Positions 45,292 to 53,730 of a stretch of DNA of 64,000 nt are shown piece by piece. The notes beneath the pieces are model-generated. The model was not told the DNA's origin and made no database searches. It was given only the letters and a program-made list of their open reading frames with translations. Source of the DNA: Acidovorax benzenivorans (GTDB lineage: Bacteria > Pseudomonadota > Gammaproteobacteria > Burkholderiales > Burkholderiaceae_C); the NCBI RefSeq assembly GCF_028680575.1, contig NZ_JAPCKI010000023.1:1-64000 (forward strand), written 5' to 3'. Numbering within the stretch: the stretch's first letter is position 1; each line of letters begins with the position of its first letter. The position numbers and the translations under genes were made by a program.

Positions 45292-46413
45292 ATGCGGACT
45301 GAAACTGCAGCTCACCCACGTGCACGTGCGCGCACCGGCAATGCCAATGCACACGCCGCTGCGTCCGAGTCGCACGTCTACTCCCCGGCCAAGCTCTACG
45401 CAGTGGTGCTGGCCATGCACGAATTCGGCGTCGCAGCGGCGGATGTGCTGGCGGATACGGGGCTGCGAGTCGATGACCTGACCAACCCGGATACGCTGAC
45501 CTCGTCGGCACAGTACCTGACCGCCACGCGCCATGCCGCACGCTTACGTCCCGATACTGCGGCCGGCCTGCGTGCCGGGCAGCATCTGCATGCGTCCAGC
45601 ATCGGCATGTTCGGCTACGCACTGCTCTGCGCTGTGTCGCTGCGCCATGCGTTTGACACCGGCGTGCGTTACCACCAGCTTGCCAACGCCACCATGCAGG
45701 TCGACTGGGTGCAGCAGGGCGCCGACGTCGTCTGGCAGTTCTCCAAAAACAGCAAGGTTGCGCTGGACCGCCTGAGCGCCGAGCACTACCGCTTTCTGGT
45801 GGATCTGCAGCTGGCCTGCCAGGTCACGATCACGCGCGACATCATGGGCGACTGGTGCGTCCCGGCACGGGTCCGGATGGAAGGTCCAGCCCCGTCGTAT
45901 GTGCAGGAGATGGCCGCGGTGTTCAACTGCCCGGTGGAGTTTGACCAGGGGGTTAATGAGCTGCACTACCCGGCTGCCTGGCTGACGCTGGCACCGCCAC
46001 TGGCAAACCCCATCGCCGCCGCCCAGGCGTCCAGAAGCTGCGCCGCGATGCTGGAGGACTTGCAGCGCAAGTCCGGCATCAGTAGCCTGGTCTACGGCGA
46101 ACTGACGCGCACGCCGGGGCAGTTCCCCGACATCGAACAGGTCGCCAGCGCCTTGTGCATGACCTCACGTACCCTGCGCAGAAAGCTCGATGCTGAAAAC
46201 GCCTCGTACAGCGACCTGTTCGACCAGGTGCGCCAGGCGTTGGCGATCGACTACCTGCACACCGGCTACCTGCACCACGACGATATCGCCGCCGCCCTGG
46301 GATTTTCGGACGTCACCAATTTCAGGCGGGCGTTCAAGCGCTGGACCGGCAAGACCCTGGGCGCTTATCAGCAAAGTGTGTTGGTCAATGGCAGCGCCAC
46401 ACGCCAGGCTTGA
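45292..46413 (+). CDS. AraC-family regulator with OruR/arabinose-binding-type sensor domain
   Basis: A 373-residue regulator. The N-terminal sensor domain (about 45-230) is of the OruR/AraC-binding type (LYAVVLAMHEFGVAAADVLA). The C-terminal AraC helix-turn-helix (about 285-365) reads VASALCMTSRTLRRKLDAE and DIAAALGFSDVTNFRRAFK. ATG 45292 follows GGAGG at longer than usual spacing. It is divergent from the IOR operon across 169 bases and probably activates it in response to an aromatic acid. Confidence 0.82.
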   Translation: MRTETAAHPRARARTGNANAHAAASESHVYSPAKLYAVVLAMHEFGVAAADVLADTGLRVDDLTNPDTLTSSAQYLTATRHAARLRPDTAAGLRAGQHLHASSIGMFGYALLCAVSLRHAFDTGVRYHQLANATMQVDWVQQGADVVWQFSKNSKVALDRLSAEHYRFLVDLQLACQVTITRDIMGDWCVPARVRMEGPAPSYVQEMAAVFNCPVEFDQGVNELHYPAAWLTLAPPLANPIAAAQASRSCAAMLEDLQRKSGISSLVYGELTRTPGQFPDIEQVASALCMTSRTLRRKLDAENASYSDLFDQVRQALAIDYLHTGYLHHDDIAAALGFSDVTNFRRAFKRWTGKTLGAYQQSVLVNGSATRQA

Positions 46414-46485
46414 CCGTGTCCGCTGCGTACATGCCTCGCCATCAGGCATCTGATACCTGTTAAGAGCGGCTAACAAAACCCTGTC

Positions 46486-46553
46486 TGTTGGCGCCGACCG
46501 GAAACTGAGCCAGTTTTGTAGGTAGGGGGTGCGGATCTACTTCGGCGCGGACA
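46486..46553. mobile_element. 68-bp inverted-repeat element, possible IS21-like vestige
   Basis: The left end TGTTGGCGCCGA (46486-46497) and the right end TCGGCGCGGACA (46542-46553) are inverted repeats that agree at 10 of 12 positions. Inside, AAACTG and CAGTTT form a second dyad (46502-46516). The end sequence and the AAACTG motif resemble what I recall of IS21-family termini. No transposase is present. It may be a vestige after internal deletion or a MITE-like unit. Confidence 0.4.
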
Positions 46554-46773
46554 CATTTGGGGCTTTTTCTTTGGAAAGTCCACTCAACTCGCAGAAATTC
46601 TGCAGGACTCGCCCTGTGCATAGGTGATTCCCGAATACCCAACGGACCGGGTTTCGTGCCCAATCATCTGGTCCTAAGAGCCTTGTCCGTTTTTCGGGAT
46701 ATTCATCACACTTCGCCAGCCTTTGCTTTGTATTGTTGTGGAGCGATGTTCTGGAGAACTCTGGCAAGGTTTC

Positions 46774-46799
46774 AGCCCGCCCTGTGCGGGCTTTTTTTC
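46774..46799 (+). terminator. Strong intrinsic terminator with no obvious upstream gene
   Basis: AGCCCGC (46774-46780) pairs with GCGGGCT (46786-46792) around CCTGT, followed by seven T. The AraC-type gene ends 360 bases upstream, and no ORF between looks real. It may end that transcript or a small RNA. Confidence 0.8.
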
Positions 46800-46933
46800 G
46801 TTTGTGAACCTTTCAAGGCGAGGCGCACTCGCGCTGCGAGGCGATGGCGGCGCGAGGCAGGCAACGCGGCAGAGCGTGATGGCATCGCCCGGTATGCTGG
46901 TGGTCAATGCATGCACGGAAGAAGAGGGGCTCC

Positions 46934-47626
46934 ATGACGTACCACCGCACAGTGCCATCCCGCGAGCTCAGCTTGGCGTTTAACGATCTGGCCTTTTGTT
47001 ATTTGCCTCGGGCTGAGGGCTTAGCGCCTTCGCATTGCGCCGACTTGTTGTGCACCGTCGATGCTTCCAGGTTTTTTGCCAACGGCGGTCACCACATCGT
47101 CTTTGCGCTCGATTGCGAGGGTGGGCAGGGCAGCTACAACCCCCACTGCGGGCCCATCTTCCGTTACGGCAAGAACCTGTGGTCGGCTGCGCGTGGTGTC
47201 ATCGTTTTTGGCGATGGTGTGGTGATGGCCGAGGGATGGAACGGGACTGCCATGCCGACATTGGCCGCCATTGCCAACACCTCGGGTGCGGGCTTCGATC
47301 CGGTTCAGCACCCTGTGTTTACGCTGCGCATCACAGCGGGTTATCGGCGTGGGGCCTTTGCCAACAGCATGTGGGTTGAGATCCGCGCGGGTGGATCGGC
47401 AAAGAGCAGTTTGCTGTTTGCAGGAGGTATTGAGGGGGCTGAGTGGGGGTGGAATTGGATGGGAGGCTCCAAGGCCGCAATGGGTGGTATTGCTGCTGGT
47501 TTTGTGCCTCCAGCCGCCACGGGTTGCGTGGAAGAGTTGCTGCCACGCAGTGCGCCCCACGCTGTGTTGGTGATGTCCCGTTTCAAACTCAGGATACGTC
47601 GGCCAGTGGGCCTCCATGGCCACTGA
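46934..47626 (+). CDS. Protein of unknown function
   Basis: A 230-residue ORF starting at ATG 46934 behind GAGGGG; an upstream in-frame ATG (46907) is less likely. I recognise no domain. It has no signal peptide or membrane segment. Composition is rich in Gly, Ala and aromatic residues, with GGHHIVFALDCEGGQGSYN, a Gly/Trp stretch (GGIEGAEWGWNWMGGSKAAM) and scattered Cys, suggesting a beta-rich soluble protein. It stands alone, ahead of the convergent S4-domain gene. Coding is plausible from length and start, not proven. Confidence 0.55.
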   Translation: MTYHRTVPSRELSLAFNDLAFCYLPRAEGLAPSHCADLLCTVDASRFFANGGHHIVFALDCEGGQGSYNPHCGPIFRYGKNLWSAARGVIVFGDGVVMAEGWNGTAMPTLAAIANTSGAGFDPVQHPVFTLRITAGYRRGAFANSMWVEIRAGGSAKSSLLFAGGIEGAEWGWNWMGGSKAAMGGIAAGFVPPAATGCVEELLPRSAPHAVLVMSRFKLRIRRPVGLHGH

Positions 47627-47708
47627 GGAACAGCCCCGCAGTACCCTGAGTGGCCGTGAGTGAGCCGTCACCTTTGGACACGGGATCGGTGTCCGGCGCC
47701 TTCATCCC

Positions 47709-48140
47709 TCACTCGTCGATCGACGCACTCCAGCGGCTGCCCCAATCGCTTCCTTTGTTGCTCACCTTGTCGAGCTCGCGGCGGTCGCGTTTGGTAGGGC
47801 GGCCTTCTTGCAGTGTCGCTGCAGGCTCGGGTGCCAGGCGGCGCAGTTCTGCGGCTTTTTCGCGGGCGGCGATGCTATCGGGCGTTTCTTCGTACAGCTG
47901 CTGGGCCACGGGCGCTGGGCCACGGGCGCCGCTCAGGCCCAACACCCGCACCGTGCGGGCAACCGGCCCCTGTCGCAACGCCACCGTGTCGCCGCAGCGT
48001 AGGTCGCGCGCGGGTTTGGTCAGTTGGCCATTGACGGTGACGCGGCCCTTGCCGATCTCTTCGGTGGCGAGGCTGCGGGTTTTGTAAAAGCGGGCGCACC
48101 AGAGCCACTTGTCCAGCCGCATCGTCTCCAAGGTATTCAT
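47709..48140 (-). CDS. hslR: S4-domain RNA-binding heat-shock protein (Hsp15-like)
   Basis: A 143-residue protein with an N-terminal S4 RNA-binding domain (about 8-55, MRLDKWLWCARFYKTRSLA and KGRVTVNGQLTKPARDLRCGD) and a basic C-terminal helix region (EGRPTKRDRRELDK). Hsp15 binds stalled 50S subunits carrying nascent peptidyl-tRNA and helps recycle them. Length and motifs fit well. It lies 17 bases upstream of the tctE stop on the same strand, so it is probably the last gene after tctDE. Confidence 0.87.
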   Translation of the reverse strand: MNTLETMRLDKWLWCARFYKTRSLATEEIGKGRVTVNGQLTKPARDLRCGDTVALRQGPVARTVRVLGLSGARGPAPVAQQLYEETPDSIAAREKAAELRRLAPEPAATLQEGRPTKRDRRELDKVSNKGSDWGSRWSASIDE

Positions 48141-48157
48141 GGACGAGATTGTGCCGT

Positions 48158-49597
48158 CTATGCCACCGGTGTGCTGTCAGTCAGAGGCGCAGGCAGCGGC
48201 AGGCGAACGATGGCGTCCAGCCCAGTCACCTTGTGGCCCTGCACCCGGTTGGTCAGGGCGATGCTGCCTTCCAGTGCTTGCACGATCTCGTGGCAGATGG
48301 CCAAACCCAGGCCGCTGCCCGTGCGCACGTCGCCCGCCGAGAAGGGCTGGAACAGCCGGGCCGCCAGCTCGTCATCAATGCCTGGGCCGTGGTCGCTGAT
48401 CGTGAGCGCCACATGCCGTCCGTCGCTGCGCAGGTCCACCGTCAGTTCACTGCCCGGCGGCGCATGGCGCACGGCGTTATGCAGCAGGTTGCGGCTCAGC
48501 TCGCGCAGCATCCACTCGTGGGACTGCACCAGTGCGGGCTCGGTGTGGATGCCGAAGTCCAGATCGCGTTGGGCAATCAGCGGCGAAATCTCCAGCGCCA
48601 CGGCACGCAGGATGTCGTCGAACCGGGTGGTGGGGGGCGCGCTTTGCTGGCGTAGCTGCTCCACCTTGGCCAGTGCCAGCATCTGGTTGGCGAGCTGAGT
48701 GGCGCGGTCCACCGTGTCACTGATCTCGTGCAGGGCTTGCTGTGGCTCGACGTCGCCGCGCAGGGCTGATTGCACCTGGGTTTTGAGCACCGCTAGCGGT
48801 GTGCGCAACTGGTGCGATGCGTCGCGCACAAAACGCTTCTGGTGCCGCAGCAGATGGCGCAGGCGCTGCATGACCTCGTTGGTGGCGTCCACCAGTGGCT
48901 GCAGCTCGCGCGGGGCCAGGGGTGCGGCGATGGGGCTCAGGTCGCCTTCACGCCGGGCCTGCAGTTGCTGGCTCAGCTGGCGCACAGGCTGGGTTGCGCG
49001 CTGCACCACCAGCACCACGGTGAATGCGATCACCGCAATGAGCAGGGCCTGGCGGAGCAGGGTGTTTCGCAAGATTTGCAGGGCCAGGGTTTCGCGCACC
49101 TCCAGCGTCTCGGCCACCTGAATCACGGCCATGGCCCGGCCCTGAGAGCTGGCCACCGGCTGCAGCAGTACGGCCACGCGCACATCGCGGTCGCGAAACC
49201 GATCGTCGTAAAAGTCCACCAGGGCTGCGTAGGGCGGGCGGGCAGGGATGCTGCCGTGCCACATCGGCAGGTCTTCAAAGCCTGACACGATCTCGCCTTT
49301 CAGGGTCGAGACGCGGTAGAACATCTGGCTTTGGTTGTCAGCCTCAAAGGCCTCCAGGGCCGAGTAAGGCACGATGGCGCGCAGTTGCGCCGTATCGTCA
49401 AAGCCTTTCACATCGAGTTGCTCGCTGATGCTTTTGGCAGATGCCAGCAGGGTGCGGTCGTAGGCGGTGTTGAGCGACGCCAGCGTCTGGTGGTACAGGC
49501 TCCAGGTGTTGAAGCCGATGAACAAAGCCACGGGCAGCAGAATGCCCAGCAGCAGGCGCCGTCGCAGCGAATGGTGGCGCACACTGTCCTGGCTCAT
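48158..49597 (-). CDS. tctE: Sensor histidine kinase TctE
   Basis: A 479-residue membrane kinase with an N-terminal membrane segment (about 13-32), a periplasmic sensor domain, a second membrane segment (about 178-197) and HAMP. The H-box is FVRDASHQLRTPLAV, the N-box SRNLLHNAVRHAPP and the G-box GSGLGLAI. Its start overlaps the response regulator stop (ATGA). The pair is divergent from tctCBA, which identifies it as the tricarboxylate-sensing TctDE system. Confidence 0.87.
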   Translation of the reverse strand: MSQDSVRHHSLRRRLLLGILLPVALFIGFNTWSLYHQTLASLNTAYDRTLLASAKSISEQLDVKGFDDTAQLRAIVPYSALEAFEADNQSQMFYRVSTLKGEIVSGFEDLPMWHGSIPARPPYAALVDFYDDRFRDRDVRVAVLLQPVASSQGRAMAVIQVAETLEVRETLALQILRNTLLRQALLIAVIAFTVVLVVQRATQPVRQLSQQLQARREGDLSPIAAPLAPRELQPLVDATNEVMQRLRHLLRHQKRFVRDASHQLRTPLAVLKTQVQSALRGDVEPQQALHEISDTVDRATQLANQMLALAKVEQLRQQSAPPTTRFDDILRAVALEISPLIAQRDLDFGIHTEPALVQSHEWMLRELSRNLLHNAVRHAPPGSELTVDLRSDGRHVALTISDHGPGIDDELAARLFQPFSAGDVRTGSGLGLAICHEIVQALEGSIALTNRVQGHKVTGLDAIVRLPLPAPLTDSTPVA

Positions 49598-50277
49598 GTG
49601 TCGGCCCGCAGCAGGTAGCCCAGTCCGCGCAACGTCATCAGGGTCAGGCCTGTGCCCGCCAGCTTCTTGCGCAGTCGGTACACCACGACCTCGATGGCTT
49701 CGTACTGCACGTCCAGCTGGCCTGGGAACACCAGCTCATACAGTCGCTCTTTGGTCACTGCGTGCCCGGGTTGCGCGAGCAGTGCGTGCATGAGCGCCAG
49801 CTCGCGGGGGGTGAGTTCCATCACCTCACCGTTCAGGTAGAGCGCGCCGCTGTCCTTGTCGTAGCGGATGGCTCCGATCTGCACGGTACTGGGCGCCAGC
49901 GGCGTAACAGCAGGGTCTGCGCTGCGGCGCACCAGTGCGCGCAGGCGTGCCTCCAGCTCGTCCAGATCAAACGGTTTGGGCAGGTAGTCGTCGGCACCGG
50001 CATTCAGGCCCACCACGCGGTCGCCCACGGTGCCGCGTGCGGTGAGGATCAGTACGGGCGTGCGCAGGCCGCGCGATCGGGCTTGTTGCAGCACCTGCAG
50101 GCCGTCCAGGCCGGGCAGGGTGAGGTCGAGGATGACCGCGTCGGGCAGCAGGGCGGTCCATTGGCTCAGCGCTGCGCGTCCGTCGCCCACGGCGGTCACC
50201 TCCATGCCACGCCGGGTCAGTGCGCGGTGCAGCGTAGCTTGCATGGTGGGGTCGTCTTCTACGAGGAGCAATTGCAT
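49594..50277 (-). CDS. tctD: Response regulator TctD
   Basis: A 227-residue OmpR-family regulator. Receiver motifs are LLLVEDDP, phosphoacceptor Asp in AVILDLTLPGLDG and the Lys of LPKPFDLDELEARL; the winged helix ends TLRGLGYLLR. ATG 50277 starts the conserved MQLLLVEDD. It is divergent from tctC across 129 bases, so it likely binds in that gap to activate citrate or tricarboxylate uptake. Confidence 0.87.
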   Translation of the reverse strand: MQLLLVEDDPTMQATLHRALTRRGMEVTAVGDGRAALSQWTALLPDAVILDLTLPGLDGLQVLQQARSRGLRTPVLILTARGTVGDRVVGLNAGADDYLPKPFDLDELEARLRALVRRSADPAVTPLAPSTVQIGAIRYDKDSGALYLNGEVMELTPRELALMHALLAQPGHAVTKERLYELVFPGQLDVQYEAIEVVVYRLRKKLAGTGLTLMTLRGLGYLLRADT

Positions 50278-50406
50278 GCGCGGGACCATAGCATCGTCTC
50301 GTTGGGACAGGCGCATGAGTGTTTTCCCTGAGTCTGAGGACAGCCGTTTGACAGGCTGCGCGCGCATCATCAGGCGGTTCGCAAACCTTATCAGGAGACA
50401 GACACC

Positions 50407-51366
50407 ATGCGTCGCGATACCTTTCTGAAATCACTGGCTGCCATGGCCGCCGCGGGCGTGTTGCCCGTGTCGGCCCAGACGGCAGCCGCCCTCAAGATGA
50501 TGATCCCCGCCAACCCCGGGGGCGGTTGGGACTCCACCGGTCGCGCGCTGGGCAAGGCGATGCAGGATGCAGGCGCCGCATCGTCGGTGTCCTACGACAA
50601 CAAGGGCGGCGCAGCGGGCGCGATTGGCCTGGCCCAGTTCGTCAATGCCAGCAAGGGCGACCCGAACGCCCTGATGGTGATGGGCGCCGTGATGCTGGGC
50701 GGCATCATCACCGGCAAGCCTCCGGTGGGCCTGGACAAGGTTACGCCCCTGGCGCGCCTGACCAGCGAATACAACGTGTTCGTGCTGCCCGCCAACTCGC
50801 CCTTCAAGACCATGAAGGACGTGGTGGACCAGCTCAAGAAAGACCCCGGCAGCGTGAAGTGGGGCGGCGGCTCGCGCGGCTCCACCGAGCACATCGCGGC
50901 GGCCATGATCGCCCGCGAAGTGGGTGTAGACCCTGCCAAGATCAACTATGTGGCGTTCCGTGGGGGCGGTGAGGCCACCGCCGCCATCCTGGGTGGCAAT
51001 GTCACTGTGGGCGGCAGCGGCTACAGCGAGTTTGCCGAGTACATCTCGGCCGGCAAGATGCGTGCAGTGGGCGTGACATCGGGCACCCGCCTCAAGGGCG
51101 TGAACGTGCCCACGCTCAAGGAGCAAGGCATCAACGTGGAAATCGGCAACTGGCGCGGCGTGTACGGCGCGCCAGGCATCACGCCCGAACAGCGCAAGGC
51201 CTTGATCGATGCGCTGGCCAAGACCTTCAAGCACAAGGCTTGGCAGGACGCGATGGAAAAGAACGGCTGGACCCCCGCATGGATGGCTGGCGACGAGTTC
51301 GCCAACTTCGTGGATGCCGAGTTCGCCAGCATGCGCGCCACGATGGCCAAGTCCGGAATGATCTGA
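50407..51366 (+). CDS. tctC: Tricarboxylate-binding periplasmic protein TctC
   Basis: A 319-residue periplasmic binding protein with signal peptide (MRRDTFLKSLAAMAAAGVLP, cleaved near SAQT). Bug-family motifs are MIPANPGGGWDSTGRALG and YDNKGGAAGAIGLAQF. An AGGAG site precedes ATG 50407. It is followed by tctB and tctA, so this is the complete tripartite tricarboxylate transporter. The family captures citrate or related di- and tricarboxylates. Confidence 0.9.
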   Translation: MRRDTFLKSLAAMAAAGVLPVSAQTAAALKMMIPANPGGGWDSTGRALGKAMQDAGAASSVSYDNKGGAAGAIGLAQFVNASKGDPNALMVMGAVMLGGIITGKPPVGLDKVTPLARLTSEYNVFVLPANSPFKTMKDVVDQLKKDPGSVKWGGGSRGSTEHIAAAMIAREVGVDPAKINYVAFRGGGEATAAILGGNVTVGGSGYSEFAEYISAGKMRAVGVTSGTRLKGVNVPTLKEQGINVEIGNWRGVYGAPGITPEQRKALIDALAKTFKHKAWQDAMEKNGWTPAWMAGDEFANFVDAEFASMRATMAKSGMI

Positions 51367-51470
51367 TCCCGAAGCAAGGCGCGGCAGCCGTCTTCTCGCC
51401 CTCCCTCTTGCCGGGTGGGGTGGGTGGGCGTCTGGCGCCGCCGTGCATTGGTTGGTGCGAAGGAAAAAAC

Positions 51471-51989
51471 ATGACACAACAACATTCATCGCGCTCCAAG
51501 CCCTTGCAGACCCTGATCGGGGTGGGGCTGGTGGTGTTGGCGCTGGGCCTGGCCTGGGGAGCCAGCTCGGTCAGTTCCGAGGCCGGTTATGGCGGCGTGG
51601 GCCCCAACTTCTTTCCTTGGGTGGTCAGCATTGCCATCCTGATCTGTGGCGTGCTGTGTGTGGTGCACGCGCTGAATGGCGGTTTTCGCGAGATGGAAGA
51701 AGGCTCTGGCGATGAGCGCGCCCACTGGAAGGGCTTCATCTGGGTGTCGGCAGGGCTTCTGCTCAATGCCTTGCTCATCACCACGCTGGGCTTCATCCTG
51801 AGTTGTGCTTTGTGCTTTGTGCTGTCGGTGCGGGGTTTCAAGAGCTCGGAAGGCGAACTGGACCTGCGCCTGCAGGCCTGGATCAAGGATTCCTTCATCG
51901 GCATCGCGGTAGCGGCCCCGGTGTACTGGATGTTTACGCAACTGCTGGCCATCAACCTGCCCGGCCTGACCAACACGGGGTGGCTGTAA
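51471..51989 (+). CDS. tctB: Tripartite tricarboxylate transporter small membrane subunit TctB
   Basis: A 172-residue inner-membrane protein with four hydrophobic segments (starting LIGVGLVVLALGLAWGAS). ATG 51471 follows AAGGA. It is 105 bases after tctC and 12 bases before tctA. TctB proteins vary in sequence, so size, topology and position carry the assignment. Confidence 0.88.
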   Translation: MTQQHSSRSKPLQTLIGVGLVVLALGLAWGASSVSSEAGYGGVGPNFFPWVVSIAILICGVLCVVHALNGGFREMEEGSGDERAHWKGFIWVSAGLLLNALLITTLGFILSCALCFVLSVRGFKSSEGELDLRLQAWIKDSFIGIAVAAPVYWMFTQLLAINLPGLTNTGWL

Positions 51990-52001
51990 AGCCTGCATGT
52001 C

Positions 52002-53507
52002 ATGGATACGTTAAACCTTTTGATGCAGGGTTTTGCCACGGCGGCAACACCCATCAACCTGATGTGGGCCTTTGTGGGCTGCATGATCGGCACCGCCGTG
52101 GGCGTTTTGCCTGGCATTGGCCCGGCGGTGGCGGTGGCCATGCTGCTGCCCATTACCGTGAAGGTCGAGGCCACGGCTTCGATGATCTTCTTTGCCGGCA
52201 TCTACTACGGTGCCATGTACGGCGGCTCTACCACCTCCATCTTGCTCAACACCCCGGGTGAGGCCGGGTCCATGGTCACGGCCATGGAGGGCAACAAGAT
52301 GGCCAAGAATGGCCGCGCTGGTGCGGCGCTGGCCACGGCGGCCATTGGCTCGTTTGTGGCGGGCACTATCGCCACTATCTTGGTCACCTTCTGTGCGCCG
52401 CTGGTGGCCGAGTACGCTGTCCGCCTGGGCCCGCCGGAGTATTTCATGCTCATGGTGCTGGCCTTCACCACCGTGAGTGCGGTGCTGGGCAAGAGCACGC
52501 TGCGCGGCATGGTGGCGTTGTTTGTGGGCTTGGCCATGGGTCTGATCGGCATTGACCAGATCACGGGCCAGGCGCGCTACACCGGTGGCGTACCCGAACT
52601 GATGGACGGCATTGAAGTGGTGCTGATTGCCGTGGGGCTGTTTGCCGTGGGTGAGGCGCTGTACAACGTGATGTACGAAGGCCGCACCGACGAGACCCAG
52701 AACCGCTTGACCAGCACGCACATGACCAAGGAAGAGTGGAAGCGTTCCTGGCCCGCCTGGATTCGCGCCACATTCATCGGGTTTCCCTTCGGCACCGTGC
52801 CGGCAGGCGGCAGCGAGATCCCGACCTTCCTGAGCTATGCCGCCGAGAAGAAACTGAGCAAGCACAAGGAAGAGTTCGGCACCACCGGTGCCATTGAAGG
52901 GGTGGCAGGCCCCGAGGCTGCGAACAACGCGGCCATCACGGCCACGCTGATTCCGCTGCTGACGCTGGGCATCCCCACATCGAACACCACGGCCATCCTG
53001 CTGGGCGCGTTCCAGAACTACGGCATCCAGCCCGGGCCGCAGCTGTTTGACACCAACGGTGCGCTGGTGTGGGCGCTGATTGCGTCGATGTACATCGGCA
53101 ACGTGATGCTGCTGATCCTGAACCTGCCGCTGGTGGGCCTGTGGGTGAAGCTGCTGAACATTCCCAAGTCGTACCTGTACGCGGGCATCCTGGTGTTCTC
53201 GACATTGGGTGTGTACGGCATGCGTCAAAGCGCGTTCGACTTGGTGCTGCTGTATGCGATTGGCCTGCTGGGCGTGGTGATGCGCCGGTTTGACTTTCCG
53301 GCCGCACCGGTGGTGGTGGGCATGATCCTGGGGCCCTTGGCCGAGGCGCAGATGCGCAATGCGGTGTCGATTGGCGAGGGCAAGTGGACGATCTTCCTGG
53401 AGCGCCCAGGCTCGGTCACCCTGATCGTCATCGTGCTGGCGGTGCTGATCGTGCCGCGTCTGCTGCGCCGCTGGGCGGCCCGCAAGATGGCGCTGGCGCA
53501 AGCCTGA
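52002..53507 (+). CDS. tctA: Tripartite tricarboxylate transporter large membrane subunit TctA
   Basis: A 501-residue permease with about twelve membrane segments. Family motifs are [19 protein letters not shown], the [17 protein letters not shown] loop and [15 protein letters not shown] second Gly/Pro-rich repeat reads [20 protein letters not shown]. It forms the channel that uses the proton or sodium gradient to import the tricarboxylate delivered by TctC. A strong terminator follows 36 bases after the stop. Confidence 0.92.
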   Translation: MDTLNLLMQGFATAATPINLMWAFVGCMIGTAVGVLPGIGPAVAVAMLLPITVKVEATASMIFFAGIYYGAMYGGSTTSILLNTPGEAGSMVTAMEGNKMAKNGRAGAALATAAIGSFVAGTIATILVTFCAPLVAEYAVRLGPPEYFMLMVLAFTTVSAVLGKSTLRGMVALFVGLAMGLIGIDQITGQARYTGGVPELMDGIEVVLIAVGLFAVGEALYNVMYEGRTDETQNRLTSTHMTKEEWKRSWPAWIRATFIGFPFGTVPAGGSEIPTFLSYAAEKKLSKHKEEFGTTGAIEGVAGPEAANNAAITATLIPLLTLGIPTSNTTAILLGAFQNYGIQPGPQLFDTNGALVWALIASMYIGNVMLLILNLPLVGLWVKLLNIPKSYLYAGILVFSTLGVYGMRQSAFDLVLLYAIGLLGVVMRRFDFPAAPVVVGMILGPLAEAQMRNAVSIGEGKWTIFLERPGSVTLIVIVLAVLIVPRLLRRWAARKMALAQA

Positions 53508-53543
53508 GCCCGTGGCGTGGCCCCTGACACGCATCCATAAAAA

Positions 53544-53571
53544 AACCGCGCCGGGTGGCGCGGTTTTTTTT
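53544..53571 (+). terminator. Intrinsic terminator after tctCBA
   Basis: AACCGCGCC (53544-53552) pairs with GGCGCGGTT (53557-53565), followed by eight T in all. It ends the tctCBA operon; an A-run on the left side could also let it work on the minus strand. Confidence 0.9.
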
Positions 53572-53699
53572 CGTCCAGACGGCACGGGTGGATCCGTGCC
53601 GACGAATTGTGTAGCAAGCCAGACTCCGGGGCGCTGTGCTCCCGATGCCCTCCCCACCAGGCGACTTGCTGTGAACTCAGGCTGAATCCTACCATAAAA

Positions 53700-53720
53700 T
53701 GCGAATAGTTCTTATTTGCA
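53700..53720. promoter_or_regulatory. Fur-box-like palindrome before the DUF2325 gene
   Basis: TGCGAATA (53700-53707) and TATTTGCA (53713-53720) are inverted repeats that agree at 7 of 8 positions around a 5-base centre. The minus-strand reading TGCAAATAAGAAC closely resembles Fur sites of Comamonadaceae and Burkholderiales. It lies 10 bases before the DUF2325 start codon, over the ribosome-site region or promoter. Confidence 0.55.
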
Positions 53721-53730
53721 GGATGGGCGC

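Larger units (their letters stand above)
46414..46933. other. Gene-free stretch with a small inverted-repeat element and an orphan terminator
   Basis: No gene is supported between the AraC-type gene and the unknown ORF at 46,934. It holds a 68-bp element flanked by 12-bp inverted repeats (46486-46553) and a strong plus-strand terminator (46774-46799), each listed separately. The sequence between them (about 46,560-46,770) has no recognised feature, yet ends in the terminator, so a small RNA there is possible. Confidence 0.5.

Noticed and set aside
46537-46767. Minus-strand ORF of 76 codons next to the orphan terminator
   Set aside because: No homology recognised and no ribosome site; it overlaps the inverted-repeat element and looks like chance.
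52011-53657. Minus-strand ORF of 548 codons
   Set aside because: Antisense to tctA, which has full family motifs; no independent support.
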